Assembly: GCF_008930665.1 (NCBI RefSeq)
Contig: NZ_PQMG01000002.1
Span: 62,001-126,000 of the forward strand
Direction of reading: 5' to 3'
Source: Corynebacterium sp. 74A
GTDB taxonomy: Bacteria > Actinomycetota > Actinomycetes > Mycobacteriales > Mycobacteriaceae
Length of the DNA stretch: 64,000 nucleotides
Shown: positions 17,283-27,201 of the stretch, one piece after another
Numbering within the stretch: position 1 is the stretch's first letter
Layout: each line of letters begins with the position of its first letter
Notes under the pieces: generated by a model
Database searches by the model: none
The model's input: the letters and a program-made list of their open reading frames with translations, nothing else
Told to the model about the DNA's origin: nothing
Made by a program: the position numbers and the translations under genes

Positions 17283-18427
17283 CACAGGTTCCTCCTCTTG
17301 GTCACGATGAGGGTGATGAAGAAGGGCACGCCCACCAGGGCGGTGATGATGCCGATGGGCACGGCCACACCGGGGATGATGAGCATGCTCACCGCGTGCG
17401 ATACCGAGAGCATCACCGCCCCTGCGGCGGCGGAGGCGGGGATGAAGTAGCGCTGGTCCTCGCCCACGAGCATGCGGGCGATGTGCGGGCCCACTAGGCC
17501 GACGAAGCCGATGATTCCGGAGAAGGCCACAGCGGTGGCGGCCATGAGGGAGCACAGCACCAGCACACCCACGCGGAGGCGTTGGACGTTCACGCCCATG
17601 GCCTGGGCGCGGGCGTCGCCAAGCTTTAATGCGGTTAGTCGCCAGGACAGCAGAACGAAGATGGGGATGCTGATGGCCACCACAATGGCGAGCACTAGGT
17701 TGCCGGCCCACGTGGCGCGGGTCATTGAGCCCATGGACCAGAAGACGATCTGCTGCAGGGCCTCGGTGGAGGCGCGGTATTGGATGAGCGCCAGCAGGGC
17801 CTGGAAGAGGAAGACGAGGCCGATGCCGAGCAGGATCATGGTTTCGGCGCTGGCGCCGCGCCAGATAGAGGCGCCGACGATCACGAAGGTGGCGATCATC
17901 GCCGACACCCACGCCACCATGGCGAGGTTGAACTGGGGTTGATCGATGATCACCCAGCCCAGCACGATGGTGGCGGCACCGCCGAAGGCCGCGGCGGCGG
18001 AGATACCAAGGGTAAAGGGCTCGGCCAGCGGATTGCCCAGAATGGTTTGCATTTGCGCACCGGCCACCGAGAGCACGATGCCGACCAGCAGCGCCATCAC
18101 CGACATCGGCAGGCGCAGGCTATAGAGCACCGTGTGGTCCTGGCTATTCAGCGAGCCGGGGTTAATGAGGCCGAGCACCACGCCGCGCGCGCCCAAGTTA
18201 GTGGGCCCGACCACGGTGGCGGCGATAAAGCCGATGATGGCCACGGCCACGAGAAGGGCGATAATCAGCCAGCGCTTGACGGTGGTGGCGCGGTGCTGCC
18301 GCACCAGCTGCGCCGTTACCTCCGTGCTGGCAAAAGTGGTGGGGCGGGCGGACGCATTCTTATTCTCTGCGTCGGCGGCGGTGTTCGTGGGTGATGTCGT
18401 GCTGGAATCTTGCACGCGTGAGGTCAT
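17279..18427 (-). CDS. Iron ABC importer permease, FecCD family
   Basis: A 382-residue permease with about 10 membrane helices after a hydrophilic N-terminal stretch of some 50 residues that is Thr/Ala-rich and unusual in length. Family marks are QTILGNPLAEPFTLGISAAA (the ATPase-facing start of the fold) and SGIIGFVGLVGPHIARML. As the only permease in the operon it should form a homodimer. ATG 18427 is preceded by AGGGA; a GTG start 21 bases upstream is possible. The substrate is inferred to be a ferric chelate from family and from the DtxR-like box upstream of the operon. Confidence 0.9.
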   Translation of the reverse strand: MTSRVQDSSTTSPTNTAADAENKNASARPTTFASTEVTAQLVRQHRATTVKRWLIIALLVAVAIIGFIAATVVGPTNLGARGVVLGLINPGSLNSQDHTVLYSLRLPMSVMALLVGIVLSVAGAQMQTILGNPLAEPFTLGISAAAAFGGAATIVLGWVIIDQPQFNLAMVAWVSAMIATFVIVGASIWRGASAETMILLGIGLVFLFQALLALIQYRASTEALQQIVFWSMGSMTRATWAGNLVLAIVVAISIPIFVLLSWRLTALKLGDARAQAMGVNVQRLRVGVLVLCSLMAATAVAFSGIIGFVGLVGPHIARMLVGEDQRYFIPASAAAGAVMLSVSHAVSMLIIPGVAVPIGIITALVGVPFFITLIVTKRRNLW

Positions 18428-18495
18428 GAATAATGTCCCTGAGTACACGGCGGCGCAGCCGTGAGCCGACTGCGCCGCGAAAAGTGGGTAGGTGC

Positions 18496-19701
18496 CTACT
18501 TGTTGTGCTTGACGAAGAACACGCCCGATGCCTCGAAGGGCAGGTAGTCCTCGTGGGCCTGCTTCCAGTGGGCCGCTACGTCCTCATCCTTGAAGAGCTC
18601 TGGGTGCAGCCATGCGGCGAACTGCTCCAGGGCGAGGAAGTTCATCGGCGAATCATAGAACTGGTGCCACACGCCGTAGAGGTGTCCCTGCTTCGGGGCC
18701 TCCAGCTGGTCGAAGCCATTGGTGGCGAGCAGACCAGCGAGGGTCTCCTGAGCCTTTTCCTCCGTGGCGAAATAGCCGAGCTCCACGTGCGGGATAGCCT
18801 GCTTGGTGGCATCATCCTTGGAACCGGTGACGTCGGCACCCCAAGAACCGCCGGTAGCGATGATCGCCTCCGGTGCCTCAGCGATCACCTTTTCTGCGGT
18901 GATATCGCCGGACTCGGTGTCGAGAATCTCATCGCCGAGGTTCTTGCCGCCGGCGACGTTGATGAACTCGCCCAAGTTGGACTTGGACACGGTGGCGCAG
19001 CAGTCCTTCAGACCAGCGGCGCGCCACAGCAGGGTGGTGGGACGATCCTCATCAGGGAGGTCCTTGGTCCTCTCCTCGAGGCGGTCGATGGTGTCCTGCC
19101 AGTCCTTGTTGAACTTCTCGGCCGCGTCCTCGTGGTCGAAGAGCTCACCCAATGCGGTCACGGACTTGGTGGTGTTCTCCAGCGGGTGCTGGCGGAAGTC
19201 AGTAACAATGTATTTGATGCCGGCCTGATCGAGCTTGTCCAACATGCCGGTGGTGGAGACCGCATCATAGTGGTCAGCGGTCATCACCAGCGCGTCCGGC
19301 TCGAAGGAGAGCAGATTCTCCACGGTGACATCGCCCTTGGCCATATTGCCGATCTCGGGCAACTCGTTGACCTCGGGCACGGACTCCTCGAGGCGCTTCT
19401 TAAAGGAGGGAGCGCCCTTGGTCAGGTCGCTACCGATCGCCACCACGTGGTCGATTGGGTCCTCATTATTCAAAATCGAGGTGGCGAAGAGGGCACGGCC
19501 CTCGCCGAGGATCACCCGCTCCGGCTGCTCGTCGAAGGTGACGGTCCGGCCCTTCACGTCGGTGACAGTCACCGCCGTGTCCTCTGGGGTGGTGCTTTCC
19601 TTCTCTGCCTCCGAGTCGGCGCCGTTTCCTCCGGCGCAGGCGCTCAGCGCGAGGCTAGCGGTGGCGATTAGACCGAGTGCCACACTACGCACACGTCTCA
19701 T
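18496..19701 (-). CDS. Iron ABC importer, substrate-binding lipoprotein
   Basis: A 401-residue lipoprotein with a signal peptide ending in the lipobox LSAC (Cys21), so it is anchored to the outer face of the membrane. The mature protein has the two-lobe periplasmic-binding fold of class III, with GRTVTFDEQPERVILGEGRA at the start of lobe 1 and VAGGKNLGDEIL and AIIATGGSWG in lobe 2. It is first in the operon SBP-permease-ATPase-small membrane protein, 68 bases before the permease. At about 400 residues it is longer than FhuD-like proteins. The ligand is unknown; ferric siderophore is the best guess. Confidence 0.88.
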   Translation of the reverse strand: MRRVRSVALGLIATASLALSACAGGNGADSEAEKESTTPEDTAVTVTDVKGRTVTFDEQPERVILGEGRALFATSILNNEDPIDHVVAIGSDLTKGAPSFKKRLEESVPEVNELPEIGNMAKGDVTVENLLSFEPDALVMTADHYDAVSTTGMLDKLDQAGIKYIVTDFRQHPLENTTKSVTALGELFDHEDAAEKFNKDWQDTIDRLEERTKDLPDEDRPTTLLWRAAGLKDCCATVSKSNLGEFINVAGGKNLGDEILDTESGDITAEKVIAEAPEAIIATGGSWGADVTGSKDDATKQAIPHVELGYFATEEKAQETLAGLLATNGFDQLEAPKQGHLYGVWHQFYDSPMNFLALEQFAAWLHPELFKDEDVAAHWKQAHEDYLPFEASGVFFVKHNK

Positions 19702-19854
19702 GAAGTTCCTCCTGCAGGTACTTGTGTGAACGCAGCGCCCTTCACACCCACGCCATCACGCGGGCACTCCCCGCCCTGCGTTGACACCTAAAAGCCACGC
19801 TCAGCAAAGATAAACTCAGCAACGCTGCGTTCCATTTGATAGAACTTGTGAATG

Positions 19855-19873
19855 CTAACATAGGCTTAGCTAA
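19855..19873. promoter_or_regulatory. DtxR-like box upstream of the iron importer operon
   Basis: CTAACATAGGCTTAGCTAA matches 13 of 19 positions of the palindromic DtxR consensus, with an intact TAGGCT core. It lies 150 bases before the lipoprotein start codon. Iron-dependent repression is inferred. Confidence 0.55.
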
Positions 19874-19933
19874 GTTGGCTAGGTGTGGTAGGTAACTCTT
19901 CCATCACACCGCCTGCTGAACTGCGAGAACACA

Positions 19934-19964
19934 AAAGCCGAGAGCGTAGAACACTCTCGGCTTT
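19934..19964 (-). terminator. Terminator after purC
   Basis: AAAGCCGAGAG (19934-19944) pairs with CTCTCGGCTTT (19954-19964), loop 9 bases. On the minus strand the stem closes with TTT. Confidence 0.75.
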
Positions 19965-20027
19965 GCTACAAACTACTGAGGATAGGCTATGCAGTCTACC
20001 TCGACCGTGGAGGGGATGGGGCGGCTG

Positions 20028-20921
20028 CTATACGCAGGTGCCAATCCACTCGGAAAACTTCTTGCCCGATACCCGCTCATAGGCGTCGATATAGCGCTCC
20101 CGGGTGGCCTCCACCACGGAGCCGGGCAGGGCCGGCGGCGGGGTGTGATCCGACTTCTTCCACCCCGACTTCGGGCCGGTGAGCCAGTTGCGCACGTACT
20201 GCTTATCGAAGCTGGGCTGAACCGCGCCCTCCTTGTACCCGTCCTTCGGCCAATAGCGGGAGGAATCGGGGGTGAGCACCTCATCGGCAAGCACGAGGGT
20301 GCCGTTTTCGTCCACGCCGAATTCCAGCTTGGTGTCCGCCAGAATCAGCCCGCGCTCCTCGGCGAGGGCCGCAGCGGTGCGGTAGATGGAGAGAGTGGCC
20401 TTGCGCAGTTGATCGGCGCGCTTCTCGCCGAGCTTCTCCACGACTCGCTCGAAGGAGACGTTCTCATCGTGATCGCCCAATTCCGCCTTCGTGGCAGGGG
20501 TGAAGATCGGCTCCGGCAGCTTAGAGGCCTCACGCAGGCCGTCGGGAAGCTCGATACCGCAGACGGTGCCGTGCTCCTGATACTCGGCAAAACCCGAGCC
20601 GGTGAGATAACCGCGGGCCACGCACTCGAAAGGCAGCATCTTCAGCTTCTTGCACAGAACGGCGCGGCCGAGCACCTCCTCCGGGATTCGCTCATCGTCA
20701 ATGGGGCCGGCGAGGTGATTGGGTACATCGAGAATGTCGAAGAAGTGCATACTCATGGCGGTGAGCACGCGCCCCTTGTCCGGGATTTCGGTGTCCAAGA
20801 TGTAGTCGAAAGCCGAGATGCGATCGGAGACCACCATGAGCAGAGTCTCCTCATCGACCTCGTAGATCTCACGGACCTTGCCTGCGGAGACGTGGTCATA
20901 CGATGAAAGTTCTGGACGCAT
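20028..20921 (-). CDS. purC: Phosphoribosylaminoimidazole-succinocarboxamide synthase (SAICAR synthetase)
   Basis: A 297-residue ATP-dependent ligase that joins CAIR and aspartate in the eighth step of purine synthesis. Family marks are [20 protein letters not shown] (14-33), [36 protein letters not shown] and [13 protein letters not shown]. The ATG at 20921 was chosen because the family N-terminus begins here and because TACACT lies 8 bases upstream with no Shine-Dalgarno sequence, a leaderless promoter. It is near purB on the same strand, but its own promoter suggests separate initiation. Confidence 0.95.
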   Translation of the reverse strand: MRPELSSYDHVSAGKVREIYEVDEETLLMVVSDRISAFDYILDTEIPDKGRVLTAMSMHFFDILDVPNHLAGPIDDERIPEEVLGRAVLCKKLKMLPFECVARGYLTGSGFAEYQEHGTVCGIELPDGLREASKLPEPIFTPATKAELGDHDENVSFERVVEKLGEKRADQLRKATLSIYRTAAALAEERGLILADTKLEFGVDENGTLVLADEVLTPDSSRYWPKDGYKEGAVQPSFDKQYVRNWLTGPKSGWKKSDHTPPPALPGSVVEATRERYIDAYERVSGKKFSEWIGTCV

Positions 20922-21002
20922 GATTAAGCAGTGTAGACCTCTCACCCCACGGGTGCACACCTTATGCTCAGGTTTGTTCTGCCCCGCAGGCAAGGCGGGG
21001 TA

Positions 21003-22430
21003 TTAGACGATTTCTCCTGGGGTGTAGTTCACTGCCTCCGGGTACTGATTGGCCAGCTCTTGGACGTGGTTGAGCACCCGCTCCACCTGCGATTCGGCCT
21101 CACCAATGAAGGCGTGACGATCAGCCAGGGCGGCGTTGAGCTCCTCTTCGCCCAAAGGAAGGCGCTCATCGGCGGCCAGGCGCTCGATCAGATCCTGCTC
21201 GGCGCCATTTTCGCGCATATTCAGCGCCACCGCCACGGCGTTTTCCTTAATCACCTCGTGGGCCTGTTCGCGGCCCACCCCAGCGCGCACGGCGGCCATG
21301 AGAATGCGGGTGGTGGCAAGGAAGGGCAGGTAGCGATCCAGCTCGCGCTCGATCATGGCGGGGAACACCCCGAACTCGTCGAGGACAGTGAGGAAGGTTT
21401 CAAACATGCCGTCGATGGCGAAGAACGCATCGGGCAGGGCGACGCGGCGAACCACCGAGCAGAACACATCGCCTTCGTTCCACTGCTGGCCGGCGAGATC
21501 GGCCACCATGGTGAGATAGCCGCGCAGCACCACCTGCAGGCCGCAGACACGCTCACAGGAGCGAGCGTTCATCTTGTGCGGCATCGCCGAGGAGCCCACC
21601 TGGCCTTCCTTGAAGCCTTCGGTGACTACCTCATTGCCCGCCATAAGACGGATCGTGGTGGCCAGCGAGGAGGGGCCGGCGCCCAGCTGCACCAGAGCGG
21701 AGAGCACCTCGAAATCGAGGGAGCGGGGATAGACCTGGCCGACGGAATCGAAGGTGCGGCTGAAGCCGAGGTGATCGGCGATGCTGCGCTCGAGAGCGGC
21801 CAGCTTCATGGGATCGCCGCCCATGAGATCCAGCATGTCCTGGGCGGTGCCCATCGGGCCCTTGATGCCGCGCAGCGGATAATTCTCCAGCTGGTGTTCG
21901 ATGCGCTGCACCGCCACGAGCATCTCGTCTGCGGCGGAGGCGAAACGCTTGCCCAAGGTGGTGGCCTGGGCAGCCACATTGTGGGAACGACCAGCCATCA
22001 CCAGCGCCTTGTTCTCCGCGGCGAGGCGGGCCACGCGGCTGAGCACGGCCACGGATTTATTGCGAATGAGCTCAAGCGAGGAGTGCAGCTGCAGCTGCTC
22101 GACATTCTCGGTGAGATCGCGGCTGGTCATGCCCTTATGGATGTGCTCATAGCCGGCGAGGGCATTGAACTCCTCGATGCGGGCCTTCACATCGTGGCGG
22201 GTGATCCGCTCGCGAGCGGCGATCGAATCCAGGTCGATCTGTTCCACTACCTCTTCATAGGCGGTGATGGCCTCGGCGGGGATGTCCACTCCCAGCTCGG
22301 CTTGGGCGCGCATCACGGCGATCCACAGGCGGCGTTCCGTGATGATCTTGTACTCGGGGCTCCAAATCTGCGCCAGTGCAGGCGAGGCATAGCGGGAAGC
22401 AAGGACATTAGAGATGCGTGGTGTCGACAT
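21003..22430 (-). CDS. purB: Adenylosuccinate lyase
   Basis: A 475-residue member of the fumarase/aspartase superfamily. It releases fumarate from SAICAR and from adenylosuccinate, so it acts in both the main purine path and the AMP branch. The superfamily signature is GSSAMPHKMNARSCERV; other marks are HKGMTSRDLTENVEQLQL and MAGRSHNVAAQATTLGKR. The ATG at 22430 begins STPRISNVLASRYAS, the usual N-terminus, and has GATAAT 7 bases upstream without a Shine-Dalgarno site, which fits a leaderless start. Confidence 0.95.
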   Translation of the reverse strand: MSTPRISNVLASRYASPALAQIWSPEYKIITERRLWIAVMRAQAELGVDIPAEAITAYEEVVEQIDLDSIAARERITRHDVKARIEEFNALAGYEHIHKGMTSRDLTENVEQLQLHSSLELIRNKSVAVLSRVARLAAENKALVMAGRSHNVAAQATTLGKRFASAADEMLVAVQRIEHQLENYPLRGIKGPMGTAQDMLDLMGGDPMKLAALERSIADHLGFSRTFDSVGQVYPRSLDFEVLSALVQLGAGPSSLATTIRLMAGNEVVTEGFKEGQVGSSAMPHKMNARSCERVCGLQVVLRGYLTMVADLAGQQWNEGDVFCSVVRRVALPDAFFAIDGMFETFLTVLDEFGVFPAMIERELDRYLPFLATTRILMAAVRAGVGREQAHEVIKENAVAVALNMRENGAEQDLIERLAADERLPLGEEELNAALADRHAFIGEAESQVERVLNHVQELANQYPEAVNYTPGEIV

Positions 22431-22473
22431 AGTGGCTATTATCGCACGCCACGCTCTCAAGGCGCGGGCATTC

Positions 22474-22486
22474 GCTTATCGACGCT
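22474..22486 (+). repeat. Intergenic copy of the recurring word (GCTTATCGACGCT)
   Basis: One mismatch to the 13-mer. It lies between the purB start and the ktrA stop, followed by CTCCTGCCGCCCCA, nearly the same tail as at 34424. Confidence 0.6.
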
Positions 22487-22515
22487 CTCCTGCCGCCCCA
22501 CGAGTGGGCAGGCGA

Positions 22516-23151
22516 CTAGCGGCGCCGCTCGCAGAAACGCTCGAGGGTTTTCACCGGGCCGGCGGCAATGAGAATGTCATCGGGGCCGATGACATCGTCC
22601 GGCACGGTGGGCCGGAAGCTACGCCCGGAGCGCTTAAGGGCCACAATGTCCGGTTCGGCTTCGGCGACCTGGTGCCCGTGCAACCAGCGCGGCGCGGCGA
22701 GCTTGACCATCGCATAGTCCACATCGAACTCGATATAGTCCTCGGCGTGGCCGGAGATCACATGCGCCAAACGCTTGCCGGTGGAGAATCCGGGGCGAAT
22801 GAGGTTATTGACGCCCATCGAGCGCAGGATCGTGGCATGCGCCTTGGAATCCGCTTTGGCCCACACCCCCGTGACTCCGAGCTCCTTGAGGTTATTCACT
22901 GTCAGCAGCGAGGCCGACATGTCCTCGCCGATGCCCACGATCACGTGTTCCGCATCGAGCACACCGAGCTGTTTGAGGGCCTCGATATCGGTGGCGTCGG
23001 CGATCACGCTATGGGTGAGCTTTTCTGCCTCTTTGAGGGCGCGTTCGGAAATGTCCACGCCCACCACGTCCACTCCGGAGGCAACCAGCTCCTCGCCGAG
23101 AGCGAGGCCGAAGCGCCCCAGACCGAGAATGACAACTCTTTGCTTAGCCAA
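22516..23151 (-). CDS. ktrA: Potassium uptake regulatory subunit (KtrA/TrkA, RCK domain)
   Basis: A 211-residue cytoplasmic protein with an N-terminal Rossmann-type RCK domain (GLGRFGLAL at 10-18, VDISERAL, IADATDIEALKQLG) and a C-terminal RCK_C/TrkA_C domain ending in GPDDILIAAGPVKTLERFCE. It forms the nucleotide-gated ring that controls the KtrB channel. Its ATG lies inside the last codons of the upstream ktrB gene (8-base overlap), so the two are coupled. Confidence 0.92.
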   Translation of the reverse strand: MAKQRVVILGLGRFGLALGEELVASGVDVVGVDISERALKEAEKLTHSVIADATDIEALKQLGVLDAEHVIVGIGEDMSASLLTVNNLKELGVTGVWAKADSKAHATILRSMGVNNLIRPGFSTGKRLAHVISGHAEDYIEFDVDYAMVKLAAPRWLHGHQVAEAEPDIVALKRSGRSFRPTVPDDVIGPDDILIAAGPVKTLERFCERRR

Positions 23152-24412
23152 TGAAGGGCCTTTCTTTGGGATAGGACAGATGGCTGCGTTTTTGGGAGGC
23201 GAGCGCGGCCACCACGGTAATGGGGCCGATCCTGCCCGCGAACATCAACCCAATTAGGATCAGCTGGGCCGCCGGCGGCAGTGCATCCGTGATGCCGAGG
23301 GATAGTCCCGTCGTAGAGAATGCGCTAATGACTTCGAACGTCACCTTCTCCATGCCCAGCTCCGGCGCCAGCATGGTCACCCCAAGGGTAGCGCCAACGA
23401 GCAGGGTCAGCGACATCATGATCACCGACAGCGCCTGGCGCACGGTGGCATTGGGGATGCGCTTGCGGCGAATATCTACCTCTTCGCGACCACGCACCTC
23501 GGCCAGCACCACCACGAGTAGAACGGCCACCGTGGTGATGCGGACACCACCGGCGGTGCCGCCGGAGCCGCCGCCGATGGCCATGAGCACCTCGGTGAGA
23601 ACGATATAGCCGGGGTGGATGGTTTCCATGTCGATGGCGTTAAAGCCGGCGGTACGGGTGGTTGCCGAGTGGAAGAAGGACAGCAGCCACGAAGTGTCTT
23701 CGAACATGCGCGCACCGAGGGTGCCCACGATGAGCAGGATGATGGTGCCCCAGACGGTGAACCAGCCAGAAAGGGATTTCATCGCCCGGGAGGGGGCGGC
23801 CACAATATAGAACCCCAGACCGCCGATGATGATCGCCGCCGCCACGGGCAGCAGGATCAGGGCATCACTGGCATAGGGAATGAGCGAGTCGCTATGCAGC
23901 GCAAAGCCGGCGTTATTGAATGCGGAGACGGCGTGGAATCCGCCCTGCCACACGGCCTGGCCGGGAGTGAAGCCATAGCCCTTGGCAAAACGTGCGGCGA
24001 GCAGGATCGCGGTGACAAGCTCCATGGTCAAGGAGATACCGACGATAGTGAGCACCGCCTTTTTCACATCACCCAGGTGCGAAACTCGCCCTTCGGCGGT
24101 GGTGGTGATGCTGGATTTAAGGCCCACTTTGCCTAGGGCCAGCCAGCTCACCAGCACGGTCAAGGTCATAATGCCTAAACCACCCAGCTGGATCAGCACC
24201 ATGATGATGGCCTGTCCGGTGTGGGAGAAGTAGCTGGCGGTATCCACCACAATCAAACCGGTCAGACACACCGCCGAGGTGGCGGTGAACAGAGAGGTAA
24301 TGAAGTCGTAGCTCTGCCCTGGCGCATGGGCCACGGGCAGACTCAGTAGCGCGGTACCGATGGCGATGAGGATAAGGAATCCTCCCGCCACGAGGAACGC
24401 AGGTCGTTTCAT
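23144..24412 (-). CDS. ktrB: Potassium uptake channel subunit (KtrB/TrkH family)
   Basis: A 422-residue membrane protein of the SKT superfamily with four M1-P-M2 repeats. The selectivity loops can be seen as TSAVCLTGL, FNNAGFALH, TTRTAGFNAIDM and FSTTGLSLG, each with the conserved Gly. It forms a sodium-dependent potassium uptake dimer with KtrA, whose gene overlaps the 3' end. Length is typical for KtrB and shorter than TrkH. Confidence 0.93.
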   Translation of the reverse strand: MKRPAFLVAGGFLILIAIGTALLSLPVAHAPGQSYDFITSLFTATSAVCLTGLIVVDTASYFSHTGQAIIMVLIQLGGLGIMTLTVLVSWLALGKVGLKSSITTTAEGRVSHLGDVKKAVLTIVGISLTMELVTAILLAARFAKGYGFTPGQAVWQGGFHAVSAFNNAGFALHSDSLIPYASDALILLPVAAAIIIGGLGFYIVAAPSRAMKSLSGWFTVWGTIILLIVGTLGARMFEDTSWLLSFFHSATTRTAGFNAIDMETIHPGYIVLTEVLMAIGGGSGGTAGGVRITTVAVLLVVVLAEVRGREEVDIRRKRIPNATVRQALSVIMMSLTLLVGATLGVTMLAPELGMEKVTFEVISAFSTTGLSLGITDALPPAAQLILIGLMFAGRIGPITVVAALASQKRSHLSYPKERPFIG

Positions 24413-24522
24413 GGAGCGCTAGTATATGCCTCTCTTAGGTTCATAGGTAGTTACACAGGCGTGTTCATTCTTACACCCGTTTCACACACTTTTCGCTGCG
24501 CACGCCCCAAGACCACGACGCA

Positions 24523-24565
24523 CACCCGCCCGCCACCGAGAACTGATCTCGGCGACGGGCGGGTG
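24523..24565 (-). terminator. Strong hairpin after the acetyltransferase gene
   Basis: Outer arms CACCCGCCCG and CGGGCGGGTG enclose an inner hairpin, CCGAGA/TCTCGG. It lies between the acetyltransferase stop (24622) and ktrB, on the downstream side of the former. Confidence 0.65.
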
Positions 24566-24621
24566 CGACAGAGTGCGAGGCAGTGAACTTTTTTGCGCTG
24601 CCCTGCGGGGTGGCTGCGCCG

Positions 24622-25275
24622 CTAGGCGTCGCTCTCCCCCAGATCGACGGGAATTCCCGCGGGAAGCTCATCCCGCTCAGCGTTGGCGCCGGGGTTAACT
24701 CCCTTCGTCACCTGCACGGGGTTTCCGGAGGCGATGGAGTGGGCCGGCACATCGCGGTCCACCACGGAACCAGCAGCGATCACAGACTTGCGGCCAATGG
24801 TCACACCCGGCAGCACGGTGACGCCAGGACCAATCCACACATCGTCTTCGACCGTAATGGGCTTGGCTATTTTCCAGCCATAGGAGCGCATCTCCGCATC
24901 GTGCACCGGCGGCATGGCGGTGTAGAGCTGGCAACCGGGGGAGATATTCACGCGCTCCCCGATCTTCACCTCGGCGGAATCGAGGATCGTCACATTGGCC
25001 TGGATACGGCTGCCCTTGCCGATGGAGGTGTGCACGCCGTATTGGATATAGATCGGCGATTCCACCTCGGTGTCCTCGGTATCGAAGTGGCCGAGCAGAC
25101 CGAGCAACAGGTCCTGCTGACGAATCTCATCGGTGGTGCTGTTGAAATCACGCAGGGTGCGGGCCGCGGCACGACGGGCCTCTGCGGGCTCCTTGGACTT
25201 CGGCAAGTACCATTCTCCGCTGCGCATCTGCTCCAGCGTGGAGTAGGTCTCGGGATCAAAACTGTTTTCGCTCAT
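24622..25275 (-). CDS. Maltose/galactoside-type O-acetyltransferase (left-handed beta helix)
   Basis: A 217-residue acetyl-CoA-dependent enzyme. The N-terminal Mac domain (about residues 8-60, MRSGEWYLPKSKEPAEARR) precedes hexapeptide repeats that include IGKGSRIQANVTILDSAEVK and VTVLPGVTIGRKSVIAAGSV, typical of Maa/LacA trimers. The ATG at 25275 fits the Mac domain start; an in-frame extension upstream has no family match. These enzymes acetylate sugars, perhaps for detoxification. The true acceptor is unknown. It sits alone between ktrB and purD. Confidence 0.82.
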   Translation of the reverse strand: MSENSFDPETYSTLEQMRSGEWYLPKSKEPAEARRAAARTLRDFNSTTDEIRQQDLLLGLLGHFDTEDTEVESPIYIQYGVHTSIGKGSRIQANVTILDSAEVKIGERVNISPGCQLYTAMPPVHDAEMRSYGWKIAKPITVEDDVWIGPGVTVLPGVTIGRKSVIAAGSVVDRDVPAHSIASGNPVQVTKGVNPGANAERDELPAGIPVDLGESDA

Positions 25276-25352
25276 GGATCCATTGTGCACTACTCCACAC
25301 TTAAGATGAAGGGCTTGTTGGATCACAAGGGGTAGACGGCCCCCGTTTGGGT

Positions 25353-25375
25353 GGCAGGGCGCTGGGCGCCCTGCC
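25353..25375 (-). terminator. Hairpin after purD
   Basis: GGCAGGGCG (25353-25361) pairs with CGCCCTGCC (25367-25375), loop 5 bases, beginning 13 bases past the purD stop. Confidence 0.6.
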
Positions 25376-25387
25376 GGTCCCGCATCG

Positions 25388-26677
25388 CTAGATGCTGATC
25401 TCGCCGCGCTGTGCCTTCAGGGCGATATCGCTGCGATAAAAACCGCCCTCGAGCTCGAGGGACTCGATCAGCTCATAAGCCTTAGCCCGGGCGTCTTCCA
25501 CATCTGTGCCCCGAGCCACTGCGTTGAGCACGCGGCCGCCATTGGCCACGAACTCCCCCGCCTCCGTACGCTTCGTGCCGGCGTGCAGTACATAGGAATC
25601 CCCCTCATAATCCACGGCGCCGAGGCCATGGATCACATCGCCCTTCTGCGGTGCGGCCGGATAGCCTGCGGCGGCAAGAACCACGGTCAGGGCCGCTCCC
25701 TCATGCCACTCAAGCGGCGGCAGCTCCGCCAGGCGCCCCTGCGCGGTCGCGGCCAGCACCTCGGCGAGCGGAGTTGTCAGCAGCGCCAGCACGGCCTGGG
25801 TTTCGGGATCGCCGAAGCGGCAATTGAACTCCACCACGGCGGGCCCCGCACTCCCCCACGCCAGGCCCGCATAGAGCAGACCCGAATAGGGGCAGCCGCG
25901 GGCCACCATCTCGCGGGCTACGGGCTCGCACACCTCATCGACGATGCGCTGAACGGCATCCTCCGGCAGCCACGGCAAGGGGGCGTAGGCGCCCATGCCG
26001 CCGGTATTAGGGCCCTCATCATTATCGAAGGCGCGCTTGTGGTCCTGCGCCGGCAGCAGCGGCACCACGGTCTCGCCATCGACAAAGCAGAAGAGTGAGA
26101 CTTCAGGGCCGTCGAGGAAGGATTCCACCAACACCGGATTGCCGGCGTCGAGCACCGAGCGGGCATGGGCCGCCGCCTCGGCGCGGTCACTGGTGACCAC
26201 AACTCCCTTGCCGCCGGCCAAGCCATCGTCTTTGACCACGTACTGCGGGCCGTACGCGTCCAGCACGGCCTCGATGTCCTCGCTCGACTCGATACGGGTG
26301 GCCGTCGCCGTGGCCACCCCAGCGGCATTCATCACATCCTTGGCGAAGGCCTTGGATCCCTCGATCATCGCCGCCTCCTTCGAGGGGCCGAACACGGCGA
26401 TACCCGCCTCGCGCAGGGCATCACCCACCCCGGCCACCAGCGGGATCTCCGGCCCCACCACCACGAGATCGGCCTGCAACTCGGTGGCGAGCGCGGTGAT
26501 CTGCGCGCCATCCTCCACGTCGATGGCGGCACCCTCCCATTCGGGATGACACACCGCCAGATCCGTCATGCCATCGCCACCAGGGGCGATGTGCAGATCC
26601 GTGACGGAGTCGTCTTTACTCAGTGCCAGCAGTAGGGCGTGTTCGCGGGCGCCCGACCCGATAACCAAGATGCGCAT
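25388..26677 (-). CDS. purD: Phosphoribosylamine-glycine ligase (GAR synthetase)
   Basis: A 429-residue ATP-grasp ligase that makes glycinamide ribonucleotide, the second step of purine synthesis. The N-terminus [20 protein letters not shown] is the family start. Further marks are ATP-grasp segment [15 protein letters not shown], the PurD signature [11 protein letters not shown], and [11 protein letters not shown] near the end. The ATG at 26677 has TACACT 7 bases upstream and no Shine-Dalgarno site, so the mRNA is probably leaderless. It is divergent from the HIT gene. Confidence 0.96.
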   Translation of the reverse strand: MRILVIGSGAREHALLLALSKDDSVTDLHIAPGGDGMTDLAVCHPEWEGAAIDVEDGAQITALATELQADLVVVGPEIPLVAGVGDALREAGIAVFGPSKEAAMIEGSKAFAKDVMNAAGVATATATRIESSEDIEAVLDAYGPQYVVKDDGLAGGKGVVVTSDRAEAAAHARSVLDAGNPVLVESFLDGPEVSLFCFVDGETVVPLLPAQDHKRAFDNDEGPNTGGMGAYAPLPWLPEDAVQRIVDEVCEPVAREMVARGCPYSGLLYAGLAWGSAGPAVVEFNCRFGDPETQAVLALLTTPLAEVLAATAQGRLAELPPLEWHEGAALTVVLAAAGYPAAPQKGDVIHGLGAVDYEGDSYVLHAGTKRTEAGEFVANGGRVLNAVARGTDVEDARAKAYELIESLELEGGFYRSDIALKAQRGEISI

Positions 26678-26766
26678 GGCTCTTAGTGTAGCGACCGCAC
26701 ACACACTCAACCCCCCGTCTCGTGTGGCGCCACATTCGCGTAGCGATCTCGTCTAGCCTTGAAGGT

Positions 26767-27189
26767 ATGAGCAGCATTTTCACGAAAATCATTTCCGGAG
26801 AACTTCCCGCCCGTTTCGTCTACCGCGATGACCGTGTGGTCGCTTTTCTTGATATTCGGCCTCTCACCTATGGCCACACCCTTGTGGTCCCGGTGACTGA
26901 GGTGGATAAGTGGACTGACTTGCCCCAGCCCGAGCTGCGTTCTCTCACCGAACTGGCCCAGCAGGTGGGCCGCGCCCAGATCGAAGCCTTCGGCTGCGAG
27001 CGCGCCGGCACCGTGATCGCCGGTTTCGATGTGCCGCACACCCACATTCACGTCTTCCCCGCCAACGCGATGAGCGATTTCAACTTCGGCAACGCCATCG
27101 CCGAGCCCGAAGAGGCCAAACTCGACGAGGCCGCCGCCAAGCTACGCGCGGTGCTCGACACCGACGACAACGGCTACCCCCACCGCTAA
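26767..27189 (+). CDS. HIT family protein (histidine triad nucleotide-binding)
   Basis: A 140-residue nucleotide hydrolase or transferase of the HIT superfamily, with FTKIISGELPARFVYRDD at the N-terminus and the triad PHTHIHVFP near residues 89-97. The ATG at 26767 has TAGCCT 7 bases upstream, consistent with a leaderless start. Hint-type enzymes hydrolyse AMP-lysine or acyl-adenylates; the cellular role here is unknown. A ferredoxin gene follows after 12 bases on the same strand. Confidence 0.9.
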   Translation: MSSIFTKIISGELPARFVYRDDRVVAFLDIRPLTYGHTLVVPVTEVDKWTDLPQPELRSLTELAQQVGRAQIEAFGCERAGTVIAGFDVPHTHIHVFPANAMSDFNFGNAIAEPEEAKLDEAAAKLRAVLDTDDNGYPHR

Positions 27190-27201
27190 GGGGACGCGAC
27201 C

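Larger units (their letters stand above)
19702..20027. other. Intergenic region between the iron operon and purC
   Basis: No gene. It holds the promoter side of the iron-uptake operon, with a DtxR-like box at 19855-19873, and the purC terminator at 19934-19964. Confidence 0.6.

Noticed and set aside
17283..17912. Long N-terminal extension of the iron-importer ATPase
   Set aside because: It is an out-of-frame reading of the permease gene; the GTG start overlapping the permease stop is the normal arrangement.
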